This document shows, piece after piece, positions 44,415 through 57,400 of a stretch of DNA of 64,000 bases. The stretch comes from Edaphochlamys debaryana. Its lineage: Eukaryota > Chlorophyta > Chlorophyceae > Chlamydomonadales. The DNA lies in the NCBI GenBank assembly GCA_016858145.1, contig JAEHOE010000016.1, positions 1 to 64,000 of the forward strand. The letters run 5' to 3'. Both the position numbers and the translations under genes were made by a program. Every line of letters starts with the position of its first letter. Within the stretch, counting starts at the first letter, position 1. The notes under the pieces were generated by a model. The model searched no databases. It was not told where the DNA came from and saw only the letters and a program-made list of their open reading frames with translations.

Positions 44415-47400
44415 CTATCGCCACTGCTGGTCCCTGCGGGGATCCCCGCTTGCGCCCCGGCCCCGAACGTCTTCGCTTCTCCAGTGCTCGCCACGTGCCG
44501 AGCCACTGCGCCCATCCCGGCTTCTAGAGCGGGAGCTGCCTCTGGCCCCTCCACGCCCCCGGCCGTCCTCGCTCCTGGCTTGGAAGTCACGGCCGCCTTG
44601 GCCCCGCGGGCTGAAACGCTCGACTTCAGGGGCGCCGCTGCGCCGGTCTCTGCCCCTGTCCCGGCTGCGGCCGCCGCTCCGGTCCCCACTCCGGTCCTTG
44701 CTGCCGCCTCGGTCCCGGTCCCGGCGCCGCTCCCTGCTCCTGTCCCTATGTCCGTCCTTGCTCCGGTCCCTGCTCCGGTCTCGGCTCCGGTCCCTGCTCC
44801 GGTCTCGGCTCCGTCCATGTGAGCGCCTCGGGTCGGCGCTATCGCCCTCAGCTGGCCGCTTGACGCCCGTGCCGGCCCGGGGCGGAGGCGGATCGCTGTG
44901 GGAGGCCCCGCTGCCGTCCCTGCCTCCCCGGTCGCCGGGAGAGGCCCAGCGGTGGTCACCCAGGCCAAGCCGCCGGTCCTCTGACCCACCCCGCCTGCCG
45001 CTGTCCGCAACCCGGGTTCCGCTGCTGCCAGCCTCCTGGCGCCGACCGCCTGCGCTCCTGCCGGCGTCGTCCCGAGGCTCTGGGCCACGACCGTCCGTGC
45101 CCCTGGCGCCAGGCCAACCGCGGGCTGCGTCGTCGCCTGTGCCTCCGTCGCCCCTAGCACGGGGCTCCTCCGCGCCGCCCCAGCGGCGCCCGTCCCTGCG
45201 CTCGGGCCCCTGCGGCGAGGCACAGGCGCTGCCGCTACGGCCGGAGCCCTCACGCGGAAGAGCGGCCGAAGGCGCAGCGGCGCCCTGAACTGCTGCGCCG
45301 CCGCATGCCTCCCGGTTCGCCCCCGCAGCAGCCGCAAGAGCGGCTCCCGGTTGCGCCCTGGCAGCGCCGTCCTCCCGCCCCTCCGCCCCGCCATGCAGAG
45401 CGGCCGCAGCCGCAGCCGCAGCCGCAGCCGCAGCCTCTGCCGGCGGGCGCTCAGGGGCAGCTCTGGGCCCACCCGCTGCCACCGCGGCGCCGCCAGGGAC
45501 AGCGGTCTCCGGTGCAGCGGCGGGTACCGCGGGGCCGGTCATGCCCACCTGGATGCTGTCTTCGAACACGGGCGATACGCCGGTGTTGTAGCAGGACCAG
45601 GTGGGCAGTGCGCCCGCGCCTGGCAGGTTGACTGCGTCCTTCCAGGCCTCGACCGGCGGCCCTCTGGCCCTGTCCTCCGCCGCCCTCGCCGCTGCCGCCT
45701 CCTTCAAGGCTCTCCGCATGGCTTTGCTCTCATCCGGGTGCTTTTTAGGAAAGTCCCTGCGCTTCTCCTCGTGCGACCAGGCCCCATCTGGCGGCGGCCA
45801 CTGCTTTTCGTACAGGGCGGACATGGATACGATATGGACTCCCCGCGGGTCGCCCTCTTCGTTGATGCCCTGCATTGGCTCAGGTCCGCCCGCCTCGCCG
45901 TCGCGTCGTGGCAGGGCAGCTGGACTGGCGTGCGGGGAGCGCGGGGGCGTGGGTGTGCGCCCGGGGCCGGGCTCAGCGCCAGATTGCCAGGGCTCGGCGC
46001 CGGGTGCGTGGGGTGAAGAGGGTGACGGGGGTGTGGACCCCGCCGCCGGCAGCCGGGCCGTAACGGTGGTTCTGAGAGGGGAGCGCGGGGGCGTGTGCGG
46101 ATTAGCGCCCGCGCCCACAGGCGCAGAGCCTTGGGCTGGCCCAGCCGTCGCAGCCGCAGCTGCAGCAGGGGCAGAGGCAGTGGCACTGGCTGGCGCTGCC
46201 TGCGACAGCGCGGGTGACTCTGGCTGACTCTGCGATGGTGTGGTGGTCCGTGGCTCTGGCTGGGTCTGGGCGGCCGCAGCCAACGGGCTGGGCCCCGGCC
46301 CCGGCCCCGGCGCATGTGCGGCAGCCATCGAGGGCGCAGCGGCGGCTTGCGCCGACGCCACTGCGGCCGTGGCCGGCAGCGACGATGCGGCGGCGGTCAG
46401 GAGCGGCGTGGCGGATGCTGGCGGCGGCTGGGTGGAAAGCTGGCCGGCGTGAGGCGCACTGAGGGCGCTGGCGGTAGCTCCCAGACCGGAGGGCACCAGG
46501 CCGGACGGTGCGCAGTCCAGGCCAGGCGGCCATGGTGATGCGAAGGGGCTGGGCAGCAGGGCGCCGTCCGGGTCGGGGGCGGCCTCACCTGCCCCGTCGC
46601 CCCTGGATGGGGACGGCAGCGCCTCCTCGCGCCCCGCCTCAACCTGGCCCTCGCCGCCCTTTGCCAAGCCAGGATCCGCCTCAGCGGTAGCCCCAGCAGT
46701 GATCGCCGCCGCTGCCGCTCCCGCGGCCCCAGCGGCTTGCGCTGTGCTGCGCTCCTGGACGCGTGTGGGCGGCTCGGCGGAGGCCAGCGCCGCCGCCGCT
46801 GTTGCGGGTTGCGGAGGCGGCCGCGGCCCTCCCCCGATGGGGCTTCGCTTCGCTGCCGGCTTCTTCCGCACCGGCACCGCTGGCCGCTGGGTGGGGCTCG
46901 CCTGGGCTGGCGGTTCAGCTGATGCCGCCGTGGGCGCTGCCTCCGGGGAGCCTTGCGGTGTGGGGCCCAAGCTTGTTGCAGGCAACGGCGAGTCGGCGGG
47001 CTCAGCGGGTGCGGCCTGCGCCGCCGCCATCACACGTTCGGACGCCGCTGCTGCCGCCGCCGTGCGTTGTGCCCCCACCGCTGCCACGGCTCTGGCCCGT
47101 GACGTGTCAAGCGCAGTGGAGAAAGTGACGGGTGACGAGGCCTGCGAAACCGATCGTGGGGGCGCGGCAGCGGCGCGGGAGCCCGCCCGCGGCACCCACT
47201 GATCAAAGCTGGGCGCGGAGCCCTGGCGGGTGGGGCCCAGGGATGCAGCGGCGGCAGGAGCAGCTGGCCGCTGAGACGGCCCCGGCTGGCTGGCACCTCG
47301 GACGTTGCGGGGGCTGGCGGTGACAGCAGCTCGTGCCAGCTGCGTGCCGGTCCGCAACCATGACGGCCCCTGCCGGTCAGCTGACGACTGGGGATGCGGC

Positions 47401-49820
47401 CGCGACTGCGGCTGCCCCTCAGACACTGACTGCTGCTGCGGTCGCTGCCCCTGCCCCCGGAGCTGGAGCTGGGGCTGGCCCTGAGGCCGCGTCTGCAGCT
47501 GCCGCTGAGCTGCAGGAGACGGCATCTCGCGCTCGGGGATGCCTTCCAGGTGTGGCTCCGGCCCTGATGCGCCCTGCGGGGGCGCCAGCGGCCGCTGGCG
47601 GGACGCAGCCTGCGCCGAGGGCGAACCCCCAGTGCCCTGGTCCGCGCCCCGGGTCGCCAGGGCAGAGTCTGGCGCCATGCGACGGCCCTGCTCCCCCGCC
47701 GGGCCCTGGCGCTTGGACTGCGGCTGCGCTTTTGAAGGCGCAGACGCGGACGCCAGGCCCCGGGCGCGGGCCTGTGCCGGGCGCATGGCTCGATCCTCCT
47801 GCTGGTGCTGCGGCGCTGGTGAGCGGCAGGAGCCGGCCGAGAGGGAGAGGTCCGAGTCCGAGTCCGAATCCGTCTCGGCCTCTGGCGCTGCCGCTCCCCC
47901 TGCCACTTGCCCGCCCAGCTCTTCATCAAGCACGGGCCCGGGGGCTGAGAACGCCGCCCAATCGCTTGCGCCCGGATCTTGCTTGATCTGACCACCTCGC
48001 GGCCGTCGTTGAGGGACATGACGTTGCGCATGTGAACCCGCCGCTTCGCCGGAGGGCTTGACGGAACAGCCTGCCCAGCTAGCTGGCCGTGCGGGGGCGG
48101 CGAGCTGGGCCGCCACCGCTTGCGCGCTCCGGGGCTCCCGGCGCCGGCGGAAGCGGCCCCGCCCAGCCCGTCATCGCCTGTGGGCTCCTCTGCGTCCTCC
48201 GAGCTCTCGGCCGCCGTTGGCGACGGCGGCGAGGTTGCCGGTGCCAACGCCATGGACGTCGGCGGGGGTGCGGAGGGCCCGGCCTCGGCCCCGGCCTCAC
48301 CCTGCAGCGGCGGCGCGTTTTGCAGGGAGGCCCTGGCGGGCGGGTGCTCGCCAGAGCCCGAGCGGCTTGCCGGCTGGGACGCTGAGCCAGGAGCCCAGCG
48401 CATGGCCTGGGCGACCAGCCTGTCGGCCCGAGCCCGGTGGATGGTCGGGGTGGCGGAGAGCCGCGCTCGAGGCGTCGCGGCGGCACCGTCGCCCGCCGCC
48501 TGTTGCCAGCCGCCAGGCTCCAAGGCCGCGCCGGCAGAGGATGGACCCGCCCCTGCTGCCGACGCCTCTTTCTGCAGCATCTCCTCCACGACCGCGGGTT
48601 TGAAGGGCTGCAGCCGTGCGGCGTGCTCCCGCCACTCCGCGTCGGGCATCCGGGCGTGCTTCTGGGCGGGAGGTAAACGGGACAGGGAAAAGAGGGACTG
48701 GTGGCATGAGATCGATGGATTTCAAGTCGTTTCTTTGCAGGTAAGCAGAGCCAGGTGGAGAACAGGGACCCAAACTGTGTCTAGTCGCCATACCGGCACA
48801 GGGACTGAGGCGACAACAGATGCATATGCGGTCCGTCTTCACAGGACTAGCTTCAGCACAGCCCCATGCTCCCTGGCCCAGCATGAAGTCCATCTCTGAT
48901 TCTCACCTGCAGCTCCCGGTGAAGCACCTCCCTCAAGGCATCGTCCCCGGTCGCGTGCGCCTTAGCCAGGTGGCGGGGCCGCATCCGGCCCGGACGTGCT
49001 GGGTCCGAAGCGGGGGAAAGGCCGCCGCCGCCGCTGGTGCCTGCCTCGTGGCCCTGCTCGGCCGGCCCCGATGGTGTCGGCCCTGGCTCCTGCTGCCCCG
49101 AGGCCCGCAGTCCAACCGCTTGCTGGCAGCCGACTCGGCCTGACCGGGCGGTGAGGATGATGTCCTCGGCAGCGCTCAGCACGCGCAGATGTTGCACGGT
49201 GAAGCGGACCTGGCAAAGGGCGGGACGACGGCACCATCAATGAGATCCCGCTACTAGGGCTTGCATACAATGGCTGGGACCGATGAGCAGTTGTACCATT
49301 TGCCGTGGCTCACCTCTGCGTGAGTCCACTGGCGCACGTCGCGGCGCAGCAGGTGCCCCGCCGCCTCCACACACGCCTGGCGCCACTGCGCGTCCGTGGG
49401 CTCCTCCTTAAGCACGGAGGCCAGAGGGAGGGAGCAGGGCACGCCGCGGGGGCCCTCCACGCAAACGGACTCGCCATCCTCTGGGGACAGAGCGGTTGGG
49501 TGAAGGGGGCAGGTCGGTGAGCGGCGGCCCTGGAAAACCTGGTTATAGCCCAAGCCACAACCTTACTCACCAACGCCGATCAGGCGGCGCGCGGCGACGC
49601 TTCCGCCAGGCAGGGTGACGCACACGATGGCTCCCCGAAGGCTCGCCGCACCGTAGGGCAGCCCCAGCTCCGCCAGGTCCCCGCAGACATCGCTCAGCTC
49701 AAGAAGACGACCTCTCGTCAGGGCAAGCTTGCTGAACAGCGCCTCGGAGGGTTGGATACCGCGTCTAAAAACTCTGCGCTCCTTTGCTTTCTCCTTGACC
49801 GGGAACTGGGACTGGGCCAT
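44415..49820 (-). CDS. low-complexity protein, family paralogue A, with C-terminal RS-like domain
   Basis: Exons 49820-49571, 49480-49314, 49209-48907 and 48661-44415; the last contains a frame change near 48.0 kb that a 50-base phase-0 intron (48037-47988) would resolve, giving 1638 aa. Exon 1 encodes LGLPYGAASLRGAIVCVTLP; exon 2 DGESVCVEGPRGVPCSLPLA and ...EEPTDAQWRQACVEAAGHLL; exon 3 starts VRFTVQHL; exon 4 starts with PDAEWREHAARLQPFKP. Then come Pro/Ala/Gln-rich stretches, an acidic Asp/Ser run (ETDSDSDSDLSLS), a conserved block MQGINEEGDPRG ... WSHEEKRRDFPKKHPDE, and a C-terminal arginine/aspartate/serine-rich tail (RSRDRSRDRSRD, GSSRSRSRDGRS). RS-type tails are usual in nuclear RNA-processing proteins, so a nuclear role is plausible. 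The family is not one I know. It is homologous, exon by exon, to the gene at 51444-58961. Confidence 0.65.
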
Positions 49821-51443
49821 GCATGTAGCGTTTTCAGGACAAGTCCGGTCTGCTCCGGCCTCAGCCCGCGAAGGACTCGCAGGTCAGCATGCTGGCTCCG
49901 CTCTCGAGCGATTGGTCGCTCAACGGCATGCCTAAGGTGATAAATTGCGGGATAGGAAGCGATGCCTCGCGAGGCTGCGGTGAAAAGCGACAGGCGCGAT
50001 GCCTGGGCGTTGGCACCCCGTGTAGGCGGTTTGTGGCCAGTACTCCTGGCTCAGACAGATTATTGTTAGAGTACGCCTACGATAATGGAAAAGCGGGCAC
50101 GCTGGTGCTGTACCGCGGCAGTAGACGCGAACGACAGTCGGGCGTGCCCAAGCCGCGACCCTCCGCGAACCCTCCCAGTCGTCGGCACTCTCCCGCTGCC
50201 TCCCGCCCCCCTGCCTCCCGCTCCCACCTTCGCCCCCTTCCCCCCACTCGAGTCATAGGCACCCACCGTCAAAGAAAGGCTGCTTTGGGCTTGTACAGCG
50301 TCGCACTTCACAGCGTGCAGAACAGGAGACGTAAGACTTAGTGATGTTCGGAGAGTTCTTCCTGGCCAGCGCTTTCAGGTCTGGCCATGGGGAGGCGGGC
50401 CTCAATCCTTGTCAAAGGCGGATACAGGATTACAGGGTGGGACCGGGTTGCCAATACGTATCAGTCCCCGTATTGATACGGATACGTGTTAATACGGATA
50501 CGGCCTCTCGCTGCCGCATCAATACGGCATGCGGCGTGGGGGCACCGGCCGGGCAGCCGGGGGCCGGCGGCGGGGGGGGGGGGAGGTGCTGGGGTGCTGG
50601 GGTGCTTCGGTCGGCAGCTCAGCCATCCGTTCCGCCATAGCCGATGCCCTACGCATTCCCTGCGCTTCTACGTGAACACGGAGCGCATTCGCTCATGCAC
50701 AAGGCGGCAGTATGGGCTGCCGTACGCCGCCGTATTAGAGCCGTATTAAGCCGTATTAGCGAGGAGGGGGCCGTATTGCGTATTAATACGCGTATTGGCC
50801 CCGGGGGCTGCCGTATTGTGCAACCCTGGGGTGGGACGAGAGCGGGACAGGGAGGACAGGGAGGAGGGCGGCGGGTGTCGGGTCCCACCCCTTCACCGCT
50901 CAACCTCTCTCAGCCTCGGCTCGGAGCCGCGGAGCTGCTGCCCACGCCTCCCGCTAACCGCCCTCGCCACCCAGATCCTGGGCGGTAACGGCTCATGATT
51001 GTCATGAACGACAGCCCCACGGGCCGCCTGCTGCGAGACGCCAAGGACCCAAGGTGGGTGGAGGGCGGACAGGGGTGTGGGCTTGCTGGGCCCTCGAGTT
51101 CTGGCAGTCGTGGGTCCACTCGTCAACCGTAACCCGCCACAGATGGCGGTTGAATAAGCGTCGAGTGCTCCGTTTCGGAAGCAGCACACAGCTGCTACGG
51201 GCAAAGGTGCCGGGAGGGAGGGGCGACCAGGGGGCAACGTCGACACCTTCCGCTTACACACCGGAGAGTCTCCGTGTCCGGCGGTTGCTGGTGTCACAGT
51301 AGGCGGAGGCATGACCCGTGACACCCACTGCAACGCCTGCTCTCTGAGAAGCCCACTGCAGGCGTGCCTGGACCCCTGCCTTGCGAGCCTCAACCCTACA
51401 ACTCGCCCTCGCGGCAGGCCAAAGCTGGCCCCTCCCTGGGCCC
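49821..51443. other. spacer between the two tandem paralogues
   Basis: It holds the 5' flank of paralogue A, the 3' flank of paralogue B and the ATACG/CGTAT motif cluster at 50455-50816. No coding frame is supported. Confidence 0.5.
50455..50816. repeat. cluster of ATACG/CGTAT motifs
   Basis: About sixteen copies of ATACG or its complement CGTAT occur in 360 bases, in two groups (50455-50530 and 50728-50816), often as CCGTATTA/TAATACGG and as local palindromes (CGTATTAATACG). The AT-rich motif stands out against the GC-rich surroundings. Confidence 0.8.
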
Positions 51444-54400
51444 TCACGGCCGCGCCCCCGGCAAAGCCTTGACCTTCCCATCCTCCAGCGTCCAGTGCCG
51501 GAAGTGCCGCATCCACGACTCCAGCTCCTGGCCCCGCAGCATGTGCCTCGGCGGGCACACTGGGGAGCTGGAGGGGCGGGGCAGGCGGGAGAAGCGCTTT
51601 GTTCCAGTTGGATGCATGCGGCTTTACGGAGAAGGCGGGCACCGTCACGGCTCCCATCGCATGCGCAGGACCCGAGGGGCAGTGCCGGTCGGCGCTCCTC
51701 CCGGACACCTGCCCACCTCATCCCTTGCTCACCTCTCCAGCGCGCCCAGCGTTAGGCTGTCGGGAAACACCTCGCCGGCCACTGAGATATAGTCGTACAT
51801 CCATTGCAGCGCCCGCGTCTCCTCGCGGGCCCACGTGCTGCCCCCCGTGGCCCTGAGCAGGCAGCAGTCCACGGGGCCTGAGCCGGCGCCCCTCGGCGGC
51901 ACCACCTTGAACCAGGGGCTGAAGCGGCGGAGGTAGGCCAGGAGGGCCGTGGGCTGCCCGGTGGGGTCCGCAATGGACCTGGGGACGCCCAGCGAGCTCC
52001 TGCGGGCGAGCAACGGATGCAGTGAGGGCGGGGCGGCGACAAGGGTGTAGAAGAGAATCGGCGAAATAGAACATGATGGACACAAGCCAGCCCCTGGCCC
52101 TCGACGCCCAGAGATGGTGGACGGTAGACTCCATACACCTCTCGGACAGGCGGTGGAGGCACAGCGGTGGCGGCCTGGGTGCGGTCGCGGCACAGATATC
52201 CATGTGTCACCCGTAGGCACGTTACCCAAGCCACGCGCCTGCGGATCTGCTGGTACGTCGCCTGGGTCATGGGCTGGGCCCGCAGGAAGCGGAGCACCCG
52301 TTCCGCCCAGGCCACGGCCGCCCACGGCAGCTCCCTCACCACCGCCTCGGCCTGGGCGGCCAGAGCGGCCGCACGCCTGCTCAGGCCTAAGCGGCCGCCG
52401 CCGTTGGCGCCGCCGGGGCCCTGCCCGCTGCGCCCCGCCTGCTGCTGGCGTCGGCTCCAGTCCCCGTGCGCCTCCTCGCGGTCGTCCTCGCCGTCGCGGT
52501 CGCCGCCGCTGTCGTCATCCTCATCGTTGTCCGGGATGCGTTCTGAGCCCCGCTGTCCACCGGCCGAGCGCTCGCCGGCTTGCGGCAGGGTCCCAGGCGG
52601 TAGCGCCCATGTCCAAGCCGCCGGCTGCGCTAGCTGTGCCCAGGCCGAGGGACCCGCAGGGACGAGTGCGGCACCGCCTGCCGGCCCCACACCCGGCGAG
52701 TAGGGCGGCGTATACGGGCCCCTTGCGAGGGTGCCTGCCGCCCCGAAGCCGTTACGTGGCGCGCAAGGCGGGTAGCTCGGCGAGGTGGGTGAGAAGGCGG
52801 GCGAGTAAGGCGTAAGGAGAATACCTCGCACCGGCGTGGCTCCGTCTGGTCCCGGCGACCAGGGTGAGGGCAAGTGAAGCCCTGTGGGCCTAGGCGGCCC
52901 TTGAGCCGGAGCCAGGGGCACAGCTGCGACTGTGGTTGCAGCCCTGGCAGTGGCGACCGCCTGCGTAGGCCCGACGGCGGGGCGTAGGCCCGACGGCGGG
53001 GCCTGGTCCCGGCGTGTGCGTCTGGGCAGGCGCAGCGGCAGGCGCCGCCGTGCGCTGGGGCGCAGGGGCTGCCGCCGCCGGTCCCGCGGAAGGGCCGGCG
53101 GCAGCTGAGCCCGCGACGGCGGCAGCGGGCACGAGGGCATGGGCTGGTGCCGCAAGCACCCGACCCTTCTGCCCCAAGCCAGCGACAGTCGCGGAGCGCT
53201 TGCTGCCTGCCCCAGAGCGGAGCTCAGCGCCCGTTGCCGGCGCCGAGCCTGGCCGCTCCAGGCGCCGTGCACTCGCTGCCCCCTCTGCCGCCGCATCAGC
53301 CGCTCGGCGCGCGGACTCTGCCTGTGGCGCGGGGTGGCTCATGCCATGCGCTTGCAGCCCAGGCCCAGGCCCAGGCCCAGACCTGTGTACGGCTATCTTG
53401 GGCTCGCCCCAGCCCGACAGCTGCGCAGCCAGCGGCAAGATCATCGGTGGCGGCGCCGCCACCGCCGCCGCCGCCGGCGCGCGCGCCTGCTTGTCAGAGG
53501 CCACGACGTCCGGGTGGCGCTGCATGCGGCTCCAGCGGAACTCCTCATGTGGCCAGGGCATGCGGGGCGGCTGGTAGGCGGCCTGTGCGGAGACGGAGGT
53601 CAAGCGCTCCCCCGGCTCCCGGGTGTGGTCGTTGATGCCCTGCATGCGCTGCGGACCGCCCGCCGCAACAGTCACCGCCGCTGGCGCGTTGGCTGCCGCC
53701 GCCGCTGGCACGTTTGCAGCGGCCGCCGCCGGGGCGTTGGCTGCCGCCGCCGCCGCCGGGCGTGTGCGACCACCGCCGCCCCAGGAGCATTGGCCGCCGC
53801 TGCCGTTTGGGCAGCTGTGGCTGCCTCCGCTGACGCGTTGGCCGCCGCCGCTGCTTGCGCATTAGCCGCTGCCAGAGCCGAAGCGTTGGCGCCCACTGCG
53901 TCTGGTACGTGTGCAGCTGCCACTGTTGCAGCCGCCGCCGCCGAGGCCGTCGCCGGGGCACGCGGAGCCGATGCCGCCCCTGCCGCCCCTGCCGCAGGAG
54001 CTACCGCCGATGCCGCAGCCTGGAAGTGTGCCTTTGCCGCGGGGGTTACGACCATCGCCGTACACGACAGCATGGCGGCTTCTGGCCGCGGCCCGGCCGG
54101 AGATGTACCTGACGCTGGGGCCACCGGCTGCGCGTGCCCTGGGGGCGGGCCCCAAAGGTGCCGTGACGGGCCGGCCACGGCCGCCACCGCCTCAGCCCCT
54201 ACGTCGTTACGTTCTGGTGGAGCTGTTGCCCCCCTCTCGCCAGCCCCAGCAGCTGAGGCGGCCGCGGGCAGGGACGGCACCGCTGCCGACAGCAGGTCCC
54301 CTTGCAGCAGGGCGGACAGGGGGCCGGACAGGGCTGCTGCGGCGAGACCGGCTGCACGCTCCCGCTCCGCAGCCGCGGGGCCGGCGCTGGCTGCGGGTGC

Positions 54401-57400
54401 TGCCCCAGGGCCCGGCGCCGCCCGCGCAAAGGGGCTGCACGGCAACGCGCTGGCGCCGGGCGCTTTTGAAGGCAGCAGGTTACGCTCCAGGGCCGCTCCA
54501 AGCAGGGAGCTGTGGGGCGCACCACGTGGCGAGGCTGGCCTCACGGCGCCTGCTCCTGGCGGTGCGCCCGGGGGCTGCGCCCGCGAAGGCAGGCCGAGAG
54601 GACCAGGGCCCGCGGGGGACGCAGCTTGTAGGCCTGCGGAACGGTGCATGGGCGGCAAGGCCTCCGCGGCCGCAGTGGGTACCGACCGGCCGGCCTCTGA
54701 GGCTGGTGTTGTGACCGCTGGGCCTGCAGAGGCCGGCTCCTTGGCCCTGACGAGCTGACCCGGCTGCAGCGCCGTGGGCGGCGGAGCCGCCAACGCCACT
54801 CGCGCTTGTGCACCTACGCCCGGCTGAGCCGCCTCCCGCCTCCGTCGCTCCTCCTCAGGCAGAGCCTGGGCCACGGGGGTCGGTGCGTGATGGCTAGCCG
54901 CCTGCCGCGCCGGCGCAGCCGCCAATGGCGCACCTTGCAGCGCCGACTCTGAGCTCACAGCCCCCCGCGCTGGCGCCGTGGCTCGATTCGCGGCGTGCTC
55001 CTCCTGCCGCCCGGGCGATGGCTGTTGCAGTTGCGGACCGCTCTGGGCGTGGTTGAGGCCCGGCGCCGGTGGCGCCTGCCCCCGTCCCTTAGCCGGAGGC
55101 AGAGGCGCCAAGGCTTGGCCGTCCCACGCCACGACCTCTCGGGCCGCCTGCACCGTCTGCGCCGCCGACTGCTCCGCTGGCGGCGCAGAGCTCCGCGGCT
55201 GCAGCGGCTCGGGGCCAGAAGCCGCTTGGAGTCCCGGTGATGCGGGCCCGCGCTCCGTGCCGCCGCCTTGGCGCCGCTGCTTGAGCCGAGCGTGCTGTGC
55301 CCGAGCGTTGGCCAGCTGCAGCGCCGACATGGAGGCGAGCAGGGGGAAGGCGGCGGGGTACAGCCCCGGTGCAGCCGCTGCTGCCGCCATGCCTTGCCGC
55401 CCTCCTGCCGCGCCCTGCTGCTCCTGCTGCTGCTCCGTTTGAGCTTCCAGCCGGTCCAGCTCCGCCATCAGCTGCAGGTGCCGCTCGCTGCGGACAGGAG
55501 ATGGCGCCGAGGCCCGCGGGGTTGAGGAGGCCGACCGGAGGCGTGGGAGCGTGGGGCACGCGGCGCGTGCCGTCGTGGCTGCGTCGGGGCCTGCGCTCGC
55601 AGCGGGTGAGGCTGCGGGTTCAGCCCGCGGCTGGAGGGGCGAAGGCCGAGGCTCGAGCTTTTGTGATGCTGAGCCGTGATGGGGCGGCGGGGCCGGGGGG
55701 GAGGCGGCGGCTGCAGTGGCAGGGACAAGAGCATCGGCAGGCGGTCCGGAGGGAAGGGGCCGTGCAGCAGCTTGGGAACCGCCAGGGACAAGCGGCTCCC
55801 CTGTCGTTGCTTGCGACGCAAGCGCGGGGGCCGGGGACGCCCGTTGTGCCTGAACCTCGTTCCCCGCCTGCGCTGCGGCCGCCGACGCGCCTTGGCGGTC
55901 TTCCCCCACGGTGGCGTCACGGACGCGGACGGGGCTGGGGCCGACTGCCGCGGCCGCGGCAGAGGCCGGGCCGGGAGGCGCTGCTACGGGACCGGTCAGG
56001 CCTTGCGCTGCTGAAGGGAGGTGATCGCCTAGAAAACCTGGCGAAATCGCGGCTGCCGGTGCCGCCGAGAGAAGGGTGTCGTGGGCGTCAAAGGGCCCAG
56101 CAATGGGCGGAGGCCGGGATCCAGCCCCCACAGCAATGGAAGGAGGAGCCCGCGCGCTGTTTCCAGCAGCCGCCCGGGGAGGTACGGCAGGGCCATCCAC
56201 TGGGGCAGCAGCTGTGGCCGGCTCTCGCCTCGCGGCACGCGCTGCGGCCGCGACCGCGGCCGGGCCTTGGGGCGGTGCTGCAGCCCGGACGGGCCCTGGC
56301 CGCTGCGGCTGCTGCGGCTGCTTCGGGCACGGCCCTGCCTCCGACGCGGCGCCTACGCCAGCGCCGATGGCGACAACGCCCACGGCGGCAGATCCCGTTC
56401 TCGGTCGCAGGGCGCGGGGTGCATCCGGGGGAGGCACCTGGGTGGACCCCAGCTGCGCCGCCGACAGTGATCTCAAGGGCGCGGGTGCGGGCGCGGGTGG
56501 GGGGGCCTGGAGGGGTAACGCGAGCGGCTGCTGAGGCTGGCCTGGCTCGTGCCCTGCGGCGCCGCCCACGTGGCTCGGGGCGGCGGGGAGCTCGGGCTCC
56601 CCGAGCTCCCACACGCCCGCCGGGTCCCGGTGTCGCACCGGGTTGGGGGTGACGGGCGCTGCCTGAGGCCCCGACACTGCCCTGGGAGGCGTGCGGAGCC
56701 CCGGCTGAGCGGCTGGCGTCGATCCGGCGGTTGGATGGGCGATCGCAGCTGGCGCCGCTGCGGGATGGGCCGTGGCCCTGGTCGGACCGTCCGGCCGTGC
56801 GCGCTTGCGCGGTGACGTTGCAGCCCCGGTGGCAGTAGCGGCGGCTGTCCCAGGCTGAGCGGCAGCGGCCCCGGCCGTAGCAGCCGGAGATTGCGCCGGG
56901 GCGGTTGCAGTTGCAGCCGCAACCAGGGGAACCCGCGCAGCCGCATGCGCTCCAGCTGCTGCTGTCACGGGTGCGAAGGCGACACCTGCGTGCGCATGGG
57001 CCGCCGGGGTCCCGCAGGTGGGTGCCCCACCTCGAGGCCTGGTGGACGGCTGCGCCCTGGGGGCCTGCAGGCTGCCGCCTGCCAGTTTCGCACCCTGGGG
57101 TGCAGAGGGCACAGCCCGGGCTGCTGCTCCAGCTGGCGCCGTACGCACAGTCTGTGCGCCAGGGCCTGGCGTGGGCCCGGCTGTGGTCGCGCTGGGCCCG
57201 GCTGGGGCCTTTGTGGGCCTGGTGCGGGGCAGCGCCGTACGCTTGGCCACAGCGCCCCCGCGTGCGGTCCGCAGAGCCCTGGCCGCGGCCGCCACTACAG
57301 CGGGGGCGGGGGCCACTCGCACGTGAGCAGCCGCGCGGAGGAGGGGCAGCTGACGGGCTCGGCCCGCGGCGGCCCTCCTCAGCACTGAGGCCGCCCCACC

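Noticed and set aside
53139..54758. 539-codon plus-strand frame and other long plus-strand frames at 53-57 kb
   Set aside because: Opposite strand of the paralogue B low-complexity exon; stop codons are rare in both strands at this GC content.
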